From positions 2,047 through 53,790 of the forward strand of contig NZ_MUYM01000042.1 in NCBI RefSeq assembly GCF_002150765.1: DNA of 51,744 bases, given 5' to 3'. Shown piece after piece: positions 7,413 to 17,700 of the stretch (position 1 is its first letter; every line of letters begins with the position of its first letter). Both the position numbers and the translations under genes were made by a program. Origin of the DNA: Lentzea kentuckyensis. Its GTDB lineage: Bacteria > Actinomycetota > Actinomycetes > Mycobacteriales > Pseudonocardiaceae. Under the pieces are notes generated by a model that was not told where the DNA came from, made no database searches, and saw nothing but the letters and a program-made list of their open reading frames with translations.

Positions 7413-8798
7413 ATGACCGCGATGCCGCGGTACCGCACCGACCCGAGTCCCCGTGCGCTGGCCGCCCGGCTGCGTGCCCTGCGCACCGCCCAGGTTCCCG
7501 TCGCCTGCGGCGTCTACGCGGGCCTTTCCAGTCCCGGCCCCACCTCCGCGTTGCACGCGCGGATCACCCACGCGATGGCGTCGGCGTTCGTCGTGGGCGC
7601 GTCGGCGGGCGTGCCGCGCTTCGAATCTCCACCGTCCGCCCAGCTCCGGCTGCTCACGGCGGCGAGCTGGGGCCGGCTCGACGGCGTCGGTGCCGACATG
7701 ACGACGTTCCCCGTCGACCTGGCCTCCGAACTGTGGTGGCGGGTCCACGAGCGCACGCTCGGTTCGTTGCGCATGGCCGAACGCCGCGTCGCCTGCGATC
7801 TGTTGCTGCGCCTGGGATACCCCCAGCGCGCCGCCACGGTGATCGGACTGTCGGTGATCGACCCGCGCAAGCACGTGCTCTCGCCCGAACTCGCGATGGA
7901 GGAGCTCGCCGTGCTGCGCTGCCACCTCCCGGCGTCCGCGGTGGAGGCCATGGCGTTGCACGGCGCCCGGTCGGGGCTGCCGGCCGAGACGCGACGGGAT
8001 CTGGCGTTGCTGGTGGTGTTCCGCAACGCCGCCCGCGGTGCCGACTCCACCTCGCTGCGGGCCGCCGCCGCGCTCGCGATGAAGGCGGCGTCGGAACTGC
8101 CGACGGCCGGGTTCACCGGGGCGCTCCAGCAGGTGCGGCTGCACCGGGCGATCGCCGCCGTTCCCTTCGTGCGCCGGGACATCGTGGAGGCGCACCGGTT
8201 GCTCGGGCGGGCGCTGGACGGCCTGACCGCGATCACGCCGGGCTCCGCCGAGATCGATCGGCTGGCGTGGGCCGACGAGGCGTATGCCCTCTACTGCTTC
8301 CTCGTGCAGACCCACCTGACCGTCGGCCTGGGACAGCGCGCGGTCGGGTACGCCGAGGAACTCGTCGAACTCAGTCCCGGTGACGACAGGACGTGGGCAC
8401 TGCTCGGCGACGCGCTGGCGGCGAGCGGACAGCTGGAGGACGCCCTGGAGGCCTACGGCCGTGGGGTGTCATTGGGTGGTTGTGGTGCGGCGCGAGCGGC
8501 TTACCTCCGTGGGTTCGTGCTGGAACGGCTCGGGCGGGTGTCCGAGGCCGCCGAGTACTACGTGCTGTCGCAACGCATCGACCCGACCTTCTCGGTCGTG
8601 TCACCGGGCATCGGCGGTGACCAGCAGTCTCAGGTACGCGCTGAGCCAGGTGGTCGAGGCCGGGGCGTCGGCGAACGCCGTGAGCTGGGCCGCCGCCGTG
8701 CGCAGCCCCGTGCGGTGCAGGTGCGCGGCGACCTCGCGCGTGCGGGCGAGCAGGCCGTTCGTGAGGTGGTCCAGGCCTCGATGAACGGCCTCGGCTAA
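7413..8798 (+). CDS. TPR-containing protein of unknown function, probably with extended C-terminus
   Basis: 461 residues, ATG 7413 behind a GGGAGG site. The N-terminal ~270 residues are helical, soluble and not recognised. Residues ~285-395 contain TPR-like repeats (AVGYAEELVELSPGDDRTWA; then ALLGDALAASGQLEDALEAY; then LRGFVLERLGRVSEAAEYY). The final ~65 residues are basic, low in hydrophobics and encoded antisense to the 3' end of the SWIM gene. The protein-like composition ends where the SWIM gene ends (8601), so an original stop codon there has probably been lost. No signal peptide or membrane helix. Confidence 0.65.
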   Translation: MTAMPRYRTDPSPRALAARLRALRTAQVPVACGVYAGLSSPGPTSALHARITHAMASAFVVGASAGVPRFESPPSAQLRLLTAASWGRLDGVGADMTTFPVDLASELWWRVHERTLGSLRMAERRVACDLLLRLGYPQRAATVIGLSVIDPRKHVLSPELAMEELAVLRCHLPASAVEAMALHGARSGLPAETRRDLALLVVFRNAARGADSTSLRAAAALAMKAASELPTAGFTGALQQVRLHRAIAAVPFVRRDIVEAHRLLGRALDGLTAITPGSAEIDRLAWADEAYALYCFLVQTHLTVGLGQRAVGYAEELVELSPGDDRTWALLGDALAASGQLEDALEAYGRGVSLGGCGAARAAYLRGFVLERLGRVSEAAEYYVLSQRIDPTFSVVSPGIGGDQQSQVRAEPGGRGRGVGERRELGRRRAQPRAVQVRGDLARAGEQAVREVVQASMNGLG

Positions 8799-10412
8799 GA
8801 CCGCCAGCGCGTTGTCGACGGCCGCGGTCAGCGGATCGGCCGTCGTGACGCCGGGCGGCAACGGCTGCGGTGACGTGTCCGTCGCCAGGTCCAGCACCAC
8901 GACACCGGCGGCAGTGTGCACGCCGAGCGGTTCCACCACGAGCGTGCCGCGGTGGCGGCGCACGGCGCCGGTGATCGTCGTCGGGCCGGCCCGCAACGCC
9001 GTCACCAGTGCGTCGAGCGCGTTCGGTGCCACCGCCCGGTGGGTCGCTTCCAGGACGCAGGTGGCGTCGGCGTGGTGGAGGGTCGCTGTCAGGCGTTGTG
9101 CGGCGGGGTCGTAGGCCACATCGGACACCTCGGTGACGCGGACCGCGCGGACCAGTTCCGCCTCGACCCGCGCCCGCACCTGCCGTGGCGGCAGTTCGGC
9201 CAGGTGTGCGGCCGCCGCCTCGTAGTCGCTGATGACCAGCGCCTGCGGCAGGTGGTCCCAGGCCGTGCCGACCGGGGTGATCGAGGTCTTGGCGACCCGG
9301 CTGGTCTTGAGCGTCACCGCGCGGCTCGCGCTGCGCGTCGCCGACTCGGAGACGACGTTCGCCGCGGCCAGGCGCTGACCGGTGCGCAGGACCGTGTCCC
9401 GCTGCACCAGCACCACGTCACCGGACGCGAAGTAGACGTCGGCGGTGGTGGCGGTGCGCAGCCGGGCGCCGAGCGCGGTGAGCCGGACCCGCTTGAGCGG
9501 CGTTTCGGCGGGTTCGTCAGGACCGAGGACTTCGGCGCGCGGTCCGATCGCGGTGGTGCGCGCGTGCAGTTCGGTCAGCAGTGCGGCGAACCGTTCGGCC
9601 TCGTAGCCGGCGCTGCGCCGGCGATACGCGGTCAGCTGGGCGAGCAGGTCGGTGATCACGGCGGCCGGCCAGTGCAGGCGCAGGGCGGTGAGGTCGCGGT
9701 GCAGGCGCTGCCACGCGACGTCCAGCACCTCGCTCGCGTTGGTCGCGCCGTCGAGCAGCAACTGGTCGAGCAGGTCGGTGACGGCGGTCAGATCCGTTGC
9801 GGTGGTGGGAGATCCACCCACGTTCACGGTGTCCTTGGTGTCACCGCCCTGAGCGTCGGCCGCGCGGAACGCCCACACCGCCAGCGCCGTCGCCTCGTCC
9901 TTGTGCACCGCGTCGGTGTGGACGTAGGAGAGATCGCCGGGCACCAGGAACGTCACCGTGCACGTCGGGAGTTCCGCCTGGGCGGTCTGGTCTGCCGCGG
10001 TCGGATGGCGGAGCTTGGCGCGGTAGCCGGCCTGCATCGCTCTGCGGGCCCGGCGCAGCGTGCGTTCGCCCATCAACGCCGTCAGGTCGTCGTCGGTGAC
10101 GGCGGCCGGCGACCACAGTTCGACCGGTGTATCGGCTTCCGCAGTGCGTTGGTACGCAAGGACAACCGCGATGCGATGCCGGCACACGCCCGCCGCGCCG
10201 CAACTGCACCGCGCCGCGTCGAGGGTGGTGTTCGGCGGCAACGTGGTCGTGGTGCCGTCCGGGAACTTGCCCGCAACGGCACCGGCCGGGTCGGTGTCGA
10301 GCGCCGGGACCACACCCGCGTCGAGCTCCTTGGTGGCGCGCTTCACCAACCCGCGGTTGGCCAGCGCCGCGAGCGCGTCCGGGGTGAGCGCCAGCAGGTC
10401 GGGTCTGGTCAC
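8601..10412 (-). CDS. SWIM zinc-finger protein (YehQ-like)
   Basis: 603 residues. Near the N-terminus is a SWIM finger CSCGAAGVCRH (Cys69, Cys71, Cys77, His79: CxCx5CxH), a predicted zinc-binding DNA- or protein-interaction module. The remainder is a long helical region of unknown fold with a basic central part. The start is GTG 10412, with GGAG eight bases upstream and a 4-bp GTGA overlap with the VWA stop. It is the last gene of the AAA+/DUF5682/VWA/SWIM operon. The domain set matches E. coli YehQ in the yehILMPQ neighbourhood (recalled knowledge). The biochemical role is unknown. Confidence 0.85.
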   Translation of the reverse strand: MTRPDLLALTPDALAALANRGLVKRATKELDAGVVPALDTDPAGAVAGKFPDGTTTTLPPNTTLDAARCSCGAAGVCRHRIAVVLAYQRTAEADTPVELWSPAAVTDDDLTALMGERTLRRARRAMQAGYRAKLRHPTAADQTAQAELPTCTVTFLVPGDLSYVHTDAVHKDEATALAVWAFRAADAQGGDTKDTVNVGGSPTTATDLTAVTDLLDQLLLDGATNASEVLDVAWQRLHRDLTALRLHWPAAVITDLLAQLTAYRRRSAGYEAERFAALLTELHARTTAIGPRAEVLGPDEPAETPLKRVRLTALGARLRTATTADVYFASGDVVLVQRDTVLRTGQRLAAANVVSESATRSASRAVTLKTSRVAKTSITPVGTAWDHLPQALVISDYEAAAAHLAELPPRQVRARVEAELVRAVRVTEVSDVAYDPAAQRLTATLHHADATCVLEATHRAVAPNALDALVTALRAGPTTITGAVRRHRGTLVVEPLGVHTAAGVVVLDLATDTSPQPLPPGVTTADPLTAAVDNALAVLAEAVHRGLDHLTNGLLARTREVAAHLHRTGLRTAAAQLTAFADAPASTTWLSAYLRLLVTADAR

Positions 10413-11512
10413 CTGAGTTTCTCCGCGACGAATTCGGCGAGCTCACCTGGAGTCATCGCGCCGACGTGGGCGCCGACGTTCGCCAGGCGTTGCCCCAGTG
10501 CTTTGTCGTAGGCCGGGTTCGCTTCCCCGTCCAGCGCGGCCAGGCACAGGACGTGGGTGCCCTGCTCGCACATGCCCTTCACCGTGCGGACGAGGTGCGC
10601 CTCGTTGCCGCCCTCGTAGAAGTCGCTGATGATCGCGACGATCGCCCGGCGCGGGCTGTCGACGAGCCCGGCCCCGTACGCCACGGCCTTGGCGATGTCC
10701 GTGCCGCCGCCGAGCTGCACCTTCATCAGCAGCTCGACCGGGTCGGTGACGTCGGAGGTCAGGTCGACCACGTTGGTGTCGAAGGCGACGAGGTGTGTCC
10801 GCAGGCCCGGCAGTCCCCACAGGCAGGCCGCGGTGACCGCGGAGTGGATCACCGAGCTGGTCATCGACCCCGACTGGTCGACCAGCAGCACTACCTGCCA
10901 CTGCTCGACGTGCCGCCTGGTGCGCGAGACGAACTTCGGGTGCTCGATCGCGAGCTTGCGCTCCTCCGGCTGGTAGCGCTGGAGGTTTGCCCTGATGGTG
11001 GAACGGAAGTCGAAGTTGCGCGAGTTCTTGTGGATGCTCGGCCGCCGCGACCGCGTGCCGCTGAACGCCGTGCGCACCTCGGTCTTCAGCTTCTCCATCA
11101 GCTGCTTCACCACCGCCTCGACGATCCGGCGGGCCATCACGAGCACGTCCGGGTTCATCAGGTGCTTGGTCCGCAGCACCGCGCGCAACAGGGCTGGGTT
11201 CGGCTCGATGCGTTGCAGCACATCGGGATCCGTGACGATGTCGGTGATCTCGTACCGCTCGACGGCGTCGCGTTCCAGCCGTTCGATCGTCTCCTTCGGG
11301 AACAGCGTGTGCACCTCGTCCAGCCAGTCCACGGTCTGCAGCACCGAGTCCTCGCTGCCGCCCTTGCGCACGCCGCGTTCGGCGAGATCGGGATCGCGCC
11401 CGTAGAGCCACTCCAGCGCGGCGTCCTGGCGTGCCGCCGCGCCCTGCAGGCCGCCGGTGCAGCGCGCGGCGGGGTCGCCGAGGATCAGCCGCCAGCGTTC
11501 CAGATCCGTCAT
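10409..11512 (-). CDS. VWA-domain protein (YehP-like)
   Basis: 367 residues. A helical N-terminal half precedes a C-terminal von Willebrand A domain starting near residue 205. The MIDAS is DQSGSM (Asp212, Ser214, Ser216), followed by the GGGTDI threonine motif and an AIISDFYEGG strand with the third metal-site Asp. VWA proteins commonly pair with MoxR ATPases as substrate adaptors, and a moxR gene lies two genes upstream in the same operon. There is no signal peptide, so the complex is cytoplasmic. ATG 11512 overlaps the DUF5682 stop (ATGA). Confidence 0.9.
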   Translation of the reverse strand: MTDLERWRLILGDPAARCTGGLQGAAARQDAALEWLYGRDPDLAERGVRKGGSEDSVLQTVDWLDEVHTLFPKETIERLERDAVERYEITDIVTDPDVLQRIEPNPALLRAVLRTKHLMNPDVLVMARRIVEAVVKQLMEKLKTEVRTAFSGTRSRRPSIHKNSRNFDFRSTIRANLQRYQPEERKLAIEHPKFVSRTRRHVEQWQVVLLVDQSGSMTSSVIHSAVTAACLWGLPGLRTHLVAFDTNVVDLTSDVTDPVELLMKVQLGGGTDIAKAVAYGAGLVDSPRRAIVAIISDFYEGGNEAHLVRTVKGMCEQGTHVLCLAALDGEANPAYDKALGQRLANVGAHVGAMTPGELAEFVAEKLR

Positions 11513-13710
11513 GCCAGCCCGCCCTTGACGAGCAGCGCGTCGACGCGTCGTTCCACGGCCAGTGCCTCCGCCACGATCATCGGATCAACGTTGAGCTTGG
11601 TGAGACCACGCGCGTCGCCCTCGACGCCGCGGTGGTCGAGAACGGTGGCCGCGATGGTCTCTCGTTCCCTGGGCGGGAAGTAGCTGAAGGCGAGCCGCAA
11701 CGAGGGCAGCGCCACCAGGAACTCCTCCTCGGTCATCGCGCTGACCAGTTCGTCCAGCACCCCGACCAGATCGGGGCTCGCCAGCACCTCTTCGCGGGCC
11801 ACCGCGAACAACCCGGCCAGCCAGTCGCCCAGCGCCTCGATGTTCCGGACCTTCCGCACGTCCGGCTGGGAGCCCAGCGTCCACGCGAGCCCGAGCGCGG
11901 CACCGCGCAGATCCGGCGGCGCCTGCACGTCGTTGCTCACGCGGGTCGCCACGCCCGTGACGTCCGCGGTGTCCAGTGACAGCGCGGACTTCGCGTGCAG
12001 CACCGCGTCCCTGGTCGCCGCCATGGCCTTGAGCCGCTGCGGATCGGCCGGCGCCGGGCCGCCGTGCAGTCCCTCGATCAGCCACAGCACCCTGGCCGTC
12101 CCCGCGTCGATCACGCTGCCCAGCAACGGATCCTTCCTCGTGCCGAACAACCTGTCGTGCCGCCACAGGCCCAGCACCCCGCTGAGCACCTGACCCAGCA
12201 CCGCGAGGTCGCCGGTCTGCCCGACGCCCTCGTTGAGGGACCGCTTGACCCGGCTGGACAGTGTCGAGATGCCGCAGAGCACCACGTCGAACAGGATCGC
12301 GGCGAGCTGCTGCAACTGGGCGTCCCGCGACCGGCGTTCCAGCGCCACCCCGGCCGCTTCCTCCAGCGTGGCACCGTTCTCGGCGGCCTCGATCAACGCC
12401 GCCAGCCGTTCGTCGGTCGGGCGGAGCACCCACTGCTCTTCCAGCTGTGGTTGCGCGCCCTCCGCCGGCCCGCTCGTGCGCTCGAAGCCGGGGATCCGCA
12501 GCACCCGCAGCCGGTGCAGGATCCTGCTGCGCTCCAACGCCTCCGGGTCCGTCAGGTCGAGCGCGATCTTGCCCTCCTGATCGAGGCCGTGCGCCCGCAG
12601 CAGCTCCTGCACGGCGTTGACCAGCGGTGGCGCCGGCGTGTCCGGGTGCAGCCGGCCGACCTTGGCGCCCCGCAACGCCCCGATCATCTCGATCAACGCG
12701 GGATGCGCGCCGGGCTGCAGCGTGCCGCGCCGCGTCCACGGCGGTGGCTGCGTCAGGTCCTCGGAGATCAACGCGCTGGTCAGCCCGTCCAGCACGTCCG
12801 TGCGCGCCAGGTTCTCGTGCCCGCGCAACCGTGCCAGCGCGCCGGCCTGGGTGTGCGCCGCGATCAGGTCCGCCGTGGACACCGGCTGCTGCCGCCTGCG
12901 CAGCCGCGTGGCGACCGACTCCACCAGCCAGTCCGCCGCGCGCTGCGCCCCTTTCTCCCAGACCTGCTGGTAGTAGCCGGGGGACGGCATGCCCGACTGG
13001 TAGCCGGTGAACGCGTCCAGCCGTGCGTGCGAATACGGCACCAGGTAGCTCGCACCCCTGTCGCGTTCCGGCACCTCCGGCCAGTCGGTGCCGCCGTCGA
13101 GTCTGGCCTTGAGCGCGGCCGTGTGGAAACCACCGGTCACCACGACGACCGGCCGGTCGCCCGCGTGCCGCACCGCTGCCCGCACCCAGCGCGCCATGTA
13201 CTCCTCACGCGCCGAGTCGCCGTCGTCGGCCGTGGCCGTGCCGCGGAGCAGGTCGAAGTACTCGGCCATGCCCCGCGGCTCGTCCTCGCACTCGAAGAGG
13301 TGGTCCCACAGCACGTCCACGTTGTCGACCGCGAACTCCCGGCACAACCGCTCGACCACCTCGGCGTAGCGCAGTTCCGCGTCGGCGTAGCGGTTGCTGA
13401 CGTCCCGGAACGCCTCGTGCCACGCGGGCAGGTCGATGAACCTGACCTCCGCCCCGCAGCGGCGCCCCTCGGTGATCGCCACCCACTCCGGCGAGTAGTC
13501 GCAGAACGGCGACCACGACGCGTGCTCGTCCGAGTAGCTGAACAACGCCACCGGCAGCTCGTGGCCCAGCAACAACTCGTCGATGCGCTCGTTGAAGTCG
13601 GCCGGTCCCTCGATCAGCACGTACGCGGGCTGCTGGGTCTGGATGTTGTCGGCGACCAGCCGGGCACAGGCGGGACTGTGGTGCCGGACGCCGACGAACA
13701 CGGCGCCCAT
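11509..13710 (-). CDS. DUF5682-family protein (YehM-like)
   Basis: 733 residues, starting MGAVFVGVRHHSPACARLV. The N-terminal ~280 residues contain conserved-looking polar motifs (GVRHHS, LIEGPADF, FIDLPAWHEAF, VVTGGFHTAAL) that resemble an enzyme active-site scaffold. The rest is helical. The function of DUF5682 is unknown. The start is ATG 13710, sharing one base with the MoxR stop (TGATG). A longer in-frame start at 13848 would run into moxR and encode a low-complexity Gly/Pro tail. It sits between AAA+ and VWA genes as in the E. coli yeh cluster, suggesting a fixed complex component. Confidence 0.87.
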   Translation of the reverse strand: MGAVFVGVRHHSPACARLVADNIQTQQPAYVLIEGPADFNERIDELLLGHELPVALFSYSDEHASWSPFCDYSPEWVAITEGRRCGAEVRFIDLPAWHEAFRDVSNRYADAELRYAEVVERLCREFAVDNVDVLWDHLFECEDEPRGMAEYFDLLRGTATADDGDSAREEYMARWVRAAVRHAGDRPVVVVTGGFHTAALKARLDGGTDWPEVPERDRGASYLVPYSHARLDAFTGYQSGMPSPGYYQQVWEKGAQRAADWLVESVATRLRRRQQPVSTADLIAAHTQAGALARLRGHENLARTDVLDGLTSALISEDLTQPPPWTRRGTLQPGAHPALIEMIGALRGAKVGRLHPDTPAPPLVNAVQELLRAHGLDQEGKIALDLTDPEALERSRILHRLRVLRIPGFERTSGPAEGAQPQLEEQWVLRPTDERLAALIEAAENGATLEEAAGVALERRSRDAQLQQLAAILFDVVLCGISTLSSRVKRSLNEGVGQTGDLAVLGQVLSGVLGLWRHDRLFGTRKDPLLGSVIDAGTARVLWLIEGLHGGPAPADPQRLKAMAATRDAVLHAKSALSLDTADVTGVATRVSNDVQAPPDLRGAALGLAWTLGSQPDVRKVRNIEALGDWLAGLFAVAREEVLASPDLVGVLDELVSAMTEEEFLVALPSLRLAFSYFPPRERETIAATVLDHRGVEGDARGLTKLNVDPMIVAEALAVERRVDALLVKGGLA

Positions 13711-14780
13711 CAGCCGGGCAGCAGGTGGCGGGCCCGGTGCAGCTCCTGCCACTGCTTTCCCTTGCGGCGCGGCGCGTGCTGCTCCAGGTACCGGCGGAGG
13801 CGGGCCAGGTCCTCCGCGTTGTCCTTGGCCGCCGTACCCGCCAGGCACTCGACGACGTCCGCGGCCGATCCGGCCTCACCGCGCAGGAACCAGCCGCGCA
13901 GCCCGACCGCGTGCGCCACCGACACCGCCTCCGCCGTGCTCATGACGGTGGTGAGCCGGTCGTTGCCCTCCCGCAGGTCGCGGAACGTCCTGACGAGGAC
14001 CTCCAGCACGTCCCGCTTCGGGGCGAGCTCCACCCCGGAGCGTTCCAGCAGCTTCGCCGCCTCCTGCTCGACCAGCGCGAGCTCGGTGTCGAAGTCCGCG
14101 ATCGGGAACACCGTCTCGAAGTTGAACCGCCGCTTGAGCGCGGCGCTCATCTCGTTGACGCCGCGGTCGCGCGTGTTCGCCGTGGCGATCACGTTGAACC
14201 CGTCCTGCGCGAACACCATGCCGTCCGGGCCGTTCAGCTCCCCGATCGCCATCACGCGGTCGGACAGCATCGACAGCATGCAGTCCTGCACCTCCAGCGG
14301 ACAGCGGGTGATCTCCTCGAACCGCACGATCTTGCCCTCGGCCATGCCTCGCAGCATCGGTGCCGGCACGAGCGACCGCGGCGACGGCCCCTCCGCCACC
14401 AGCAGCGCGTAGTTCCACGAGTATTTGATCTGATCCTCGGTGGTGGCCGCGCCACCCTGGATGGTCAGCGTCGACTCGCCGCAGACCGCCGCCGCGATCA
14501 GCTCGGACAGCAGCGACTTCGCCGTTCCGGGCTCACCGACGAGCATCAGGCCCCGGCTGGTGGCCAGTGTGACCAACGCTCTGTCCACAAGGGACGGATC
14601 GCCCACGAACTTCTTGGTGATACCGCGTTTCTCGTCGCCCACCACGAACCTGCGGGCAGCGTCGAGGCTCAACGCCCAGCCCGGCGGCTTGGGCGCGCTG
14701 TCGCCGTCGCGCAGCCGGGCGAGCTCGTCGGCGTAGCGCACCTCGGCGGGTGGGCGCTGCATCGTCTGGGTGCTGGTCAT
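13710..14780 (-). CDS. MoxR-type AAA+ ATPase (YehL-like)
   Basis: 356 residues. Walker A GEPGTAKS (82-89), Walker B IVRFEE (151-156), sensor-1 region VIATANTRDRG and arginine-finger region ALKRRFNF are all intact, so it should hydrolyse ATP. MoxR ATPases act as remodelling chaperones for VWA-partnered machines. ATG 14780 overlaps the WGR-DUF4132 stop by 4 bp (ATGA) and the gene runs into DUF5682, indicating translational coupling and fixed stoichiometry. Confidence 0.93.
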   Translation of the reverse strand: MTSTQTMQRPPAEVRYADELARLRDGDSAPKPPGWALSLDAARRFVVGDEKRGITKKFVGDPSLVDRALVTLATSRGLMLVGEPGTAKSLLSELIAAAVCGESTLTIQGGAATTEDQIKYSWNYALLVAEGPSPRSLVPAPMLRGMAEGKIVRFEEITRCPLEVQDCMLSMLSDRVMAIGELNGPDGMVFAQDGFNVIATANTRDRGVNEMSAALKRRFNFETVFPIADFDTELALVEQEAAKLLERSGVELAPKRDVLEVLVRTFRDLREGNDRLTTVMSTAEAVSVAHAVGLRGWFLRGEAGSAADVVECLAGTAAKDNAEDLARLRRYLEQHAPRRKGKQWQELHRARHLLPG

Positions 14781-17700
14781 GACTGCAGGGACTCCAGTTC
14801 GGAGAGGAGCTCGGAGACGGTGATCGGGCCGACGTCGAAGGTGCTCGGCGCGTCCTGGGGTGCGGACCACGCGCCGTGGCCGCTGGGCGAGAACCACACG
14901 TCGGTGAAGCTGACCTCGGGGAAGACGTCCATCGCGCCGACGGCGATGCCGGGGTCGAGGCGGGCGACGAGCGCGCCGCCGCCGGGGAACGGGCGGGTGA
15001 TCCAGCACTCGACGCCCGCGTCCTGGGGTTCGCCGCGGACCCAGCCCTTCTTGGTGAGGCCGAGGATCTTGCCGATCGGGTGGGCGACGTCGCAGTACTT
15101 CTTCAGGTGGGGGAGCAGGTCGGCCGCGGACGCCACCAGGTGTACCGGCCGGCCCAGCTGCGGGAAGGGTTGCAGGATCTCGTAGTCCGCGAACACCTCA
15201 CCCCAGGCGTGCGCGGTGTCCTGGAGGTCGACCGGGTGGGCCACACGAACTACTGCGTTCTCCGGCAACGTGAACTCGTCGTCCTCGGCGTTGGCCAGCG
15301 TGCGGTCCTCGGCCAGGCGGAACGACTCGCCCTCGGCGGTGATCCAGACCAGGCGGCGGACCAGGTGCCACAGCAACGGGTGCGCGGCCAGCACGGTCCG
15401 GAACTCCTCGGCCGTCCAGGTGCGCTGGTCGACCATGGCGCGTTCGAGGCGCTGGATCTGGTCCGACGCGATGGAGCGGACGTCCTTCTTCAGCGCCGTG
15501 AACCGCTTGTGCTCCAGGGGCGCCAGGTCCTGGTCGTCCTTGGCGCCGGGCTTCGGGAGGTCCTTGCGGCGCTTGCCGTCCGGGTCGAGGACGAACGGCT
15601 TGAGCTGCTCGTCGAAGCCGACGGTGAACCTGCGCGGGCCGTAGTCGATCACCAGGGTCGCCGCGTCGTCGAGACCGAGCCGCGGGACGAGGCGGTCGGA
15701 CAGCTGGTCGCGGCTCAGGCCCAGTTCGGCGGCGATCTGGGCGACCTTCTCCTGGGCGCGGGTCTGCAGCCCCTTGAACGGCACCTTGTCCGCGATGCTG
15801 TTCAGGTGGGACAGCGCGACCTCGGTGCCGATGTCCGCGAGCACGTCCAGGCCCGTGACGGCCCTGGCGTGCTGGCTCTCGCCCGGCCAGGTGCGGATCA
15901 CCGGGGCCAGGGCGCGGACCGTGTCGTCGTTGCCGAACCAGCCGAGCGCGGTCAGCGCCCAGTTCTCCTTCGACGGGCCGCCCGCCTTCTGCCACTGCTC
16001 GAACACCGCCCACGCGAACGCCGCCAGCGACGCGGGGTCGAGCGCCTCGCGGGCGATCGGCAGTCCGGCGTAGAGGTCGCCCGGCTTGGACAACGCGGCC
16101 GTCATCAGCAGGTGGCCGGCGGCCTCGGAGGACAGCGCGTGTTTGCGGTCCGCGAGCAGGACCTGAGGCAGCAGCCGGGTGTCGGCCCACTCGCCGATCA
16201 CCGGCAACTTGGCGGGCAGCACGTCGAGCGGATCGACCGACAGCACGACGTCGATCGCCGCCCTGGCACCGCACTCCTCGGCGATCGCGGCCACGTCCAC
16301 GCCGAGGTTGTGCAGGTGGCGCAGCGCTGTTTCGGCGTTGCGGCGGGCGATGCCCGGTTTGCCGGCGGCCGCGGGGACGAGCAGGCGGGCGGCCTCCTCG
16401 CGGTGCCGGGCCAGCCACTCGACGCCCCAGCGCCGGGGCTGCTTGGTCCTCGCGAACCAGTCGGCCATCACCGCCGCCACGTCGGGCGTCGCGAAGGGCA
16501 GCAGCACCACGCCCGTTCCTCCGGGGGAGGTCTGGACGTGCCGCAGGAGCGCGGGCACCGCGTCGACGCCGAACCGGGCGGCGATGTTCTTGCCCCACTC
16601 CTCGACGCCGTAGCTGTAGGCCGGCTGCCAGTCCGCGAGCAGGTGCCGCACCTCGTCATCAGGGGCGAGGAGGAACAGGTCGTTGTCGCAGTAGCCGATC
16701 GTGCCCGCCTGGTACCGCGCGAGCAGCTTCCTCCAGTCGTGGTGGTCCTGCAGCCACTCGGCGCCGCACTTCAGCCACTGCTCGCGTTCGCCCTCCTCCC
16801 ACCGCACGGACCCCTGCGGCACCCGCAGGTCCTTCAGCACCACGGGCTTCACCTGCCGCTTGCGGTTCAGCCACGGCGGCGACGCCAGCAGCGGCGGCAG
16901 CTGGTCCGCGCTCGCCACCGGCACGACGTCCGCCGCGGACTCGGCCAGCACCGCAGCGGCCTCCGCAGGCACCTCGAGCGACGGGTTCGACATCAGGTGC
17001 GCGCTCAGCAGCCGCCGCATGTCGTCGTTCGACACGCGCTCCGCCAGCAACCGTGCCGCGCGGGCGGGGAACGCGGCCATCGCGGACAGCACCGCCGGGC
17101 GAACGTACTTCTGGTCCAGCCGGTCGAGCAGGATCGTGAACGCCTCGTCGGTGGGCAGCGCCGCCAACACCTTCAGCGCTTGCTTGCGGCCATCCGCGCG
17201 CTGGTAGTAGATGTCGCTGTCGAGCTCTTCGGCGAGCATCGGCGCGACGGCCGGCCCCAGCACGTACACGGCCGTGTACAGCAGGGAAGCCGAGGCGGTG
17301 ATCGACTGCTCGGCCTTCTTGAAGTCGTCGACGTCGCGGGCGCTGCTCGGCAGCATCCACCACTTGCTCCGGGTGTAGCCCTGCTTGCAGAGCCAGGCGA
17401 ACCAGTCCGTCCGCTCCGGCAGCAGATACGACCGCACTTCCTGGTGTTCCTTCGTCTTGCCGAGCTCTTCCAGAGCGGCTTCGGCGGCCGCCCGCTCCTC
17501 GTCGTCCGCGACCGCGATCGCGTACCGGACCGTCGTGAGCATCTGGCCTTCTGGCTCGTTCGGCGAGGTCTGGAAGCCGTCGCGGACGTAATGCAGGCGG
17601 ACGCCGGTCAACCTGCCGCGTCGCTCGTCCCACTGTTCCGAGTACGTCAGGCCCATGTACTGGACGGCCGCGGTAGCGGCGAACGCGAGCCCGTGGTCGG

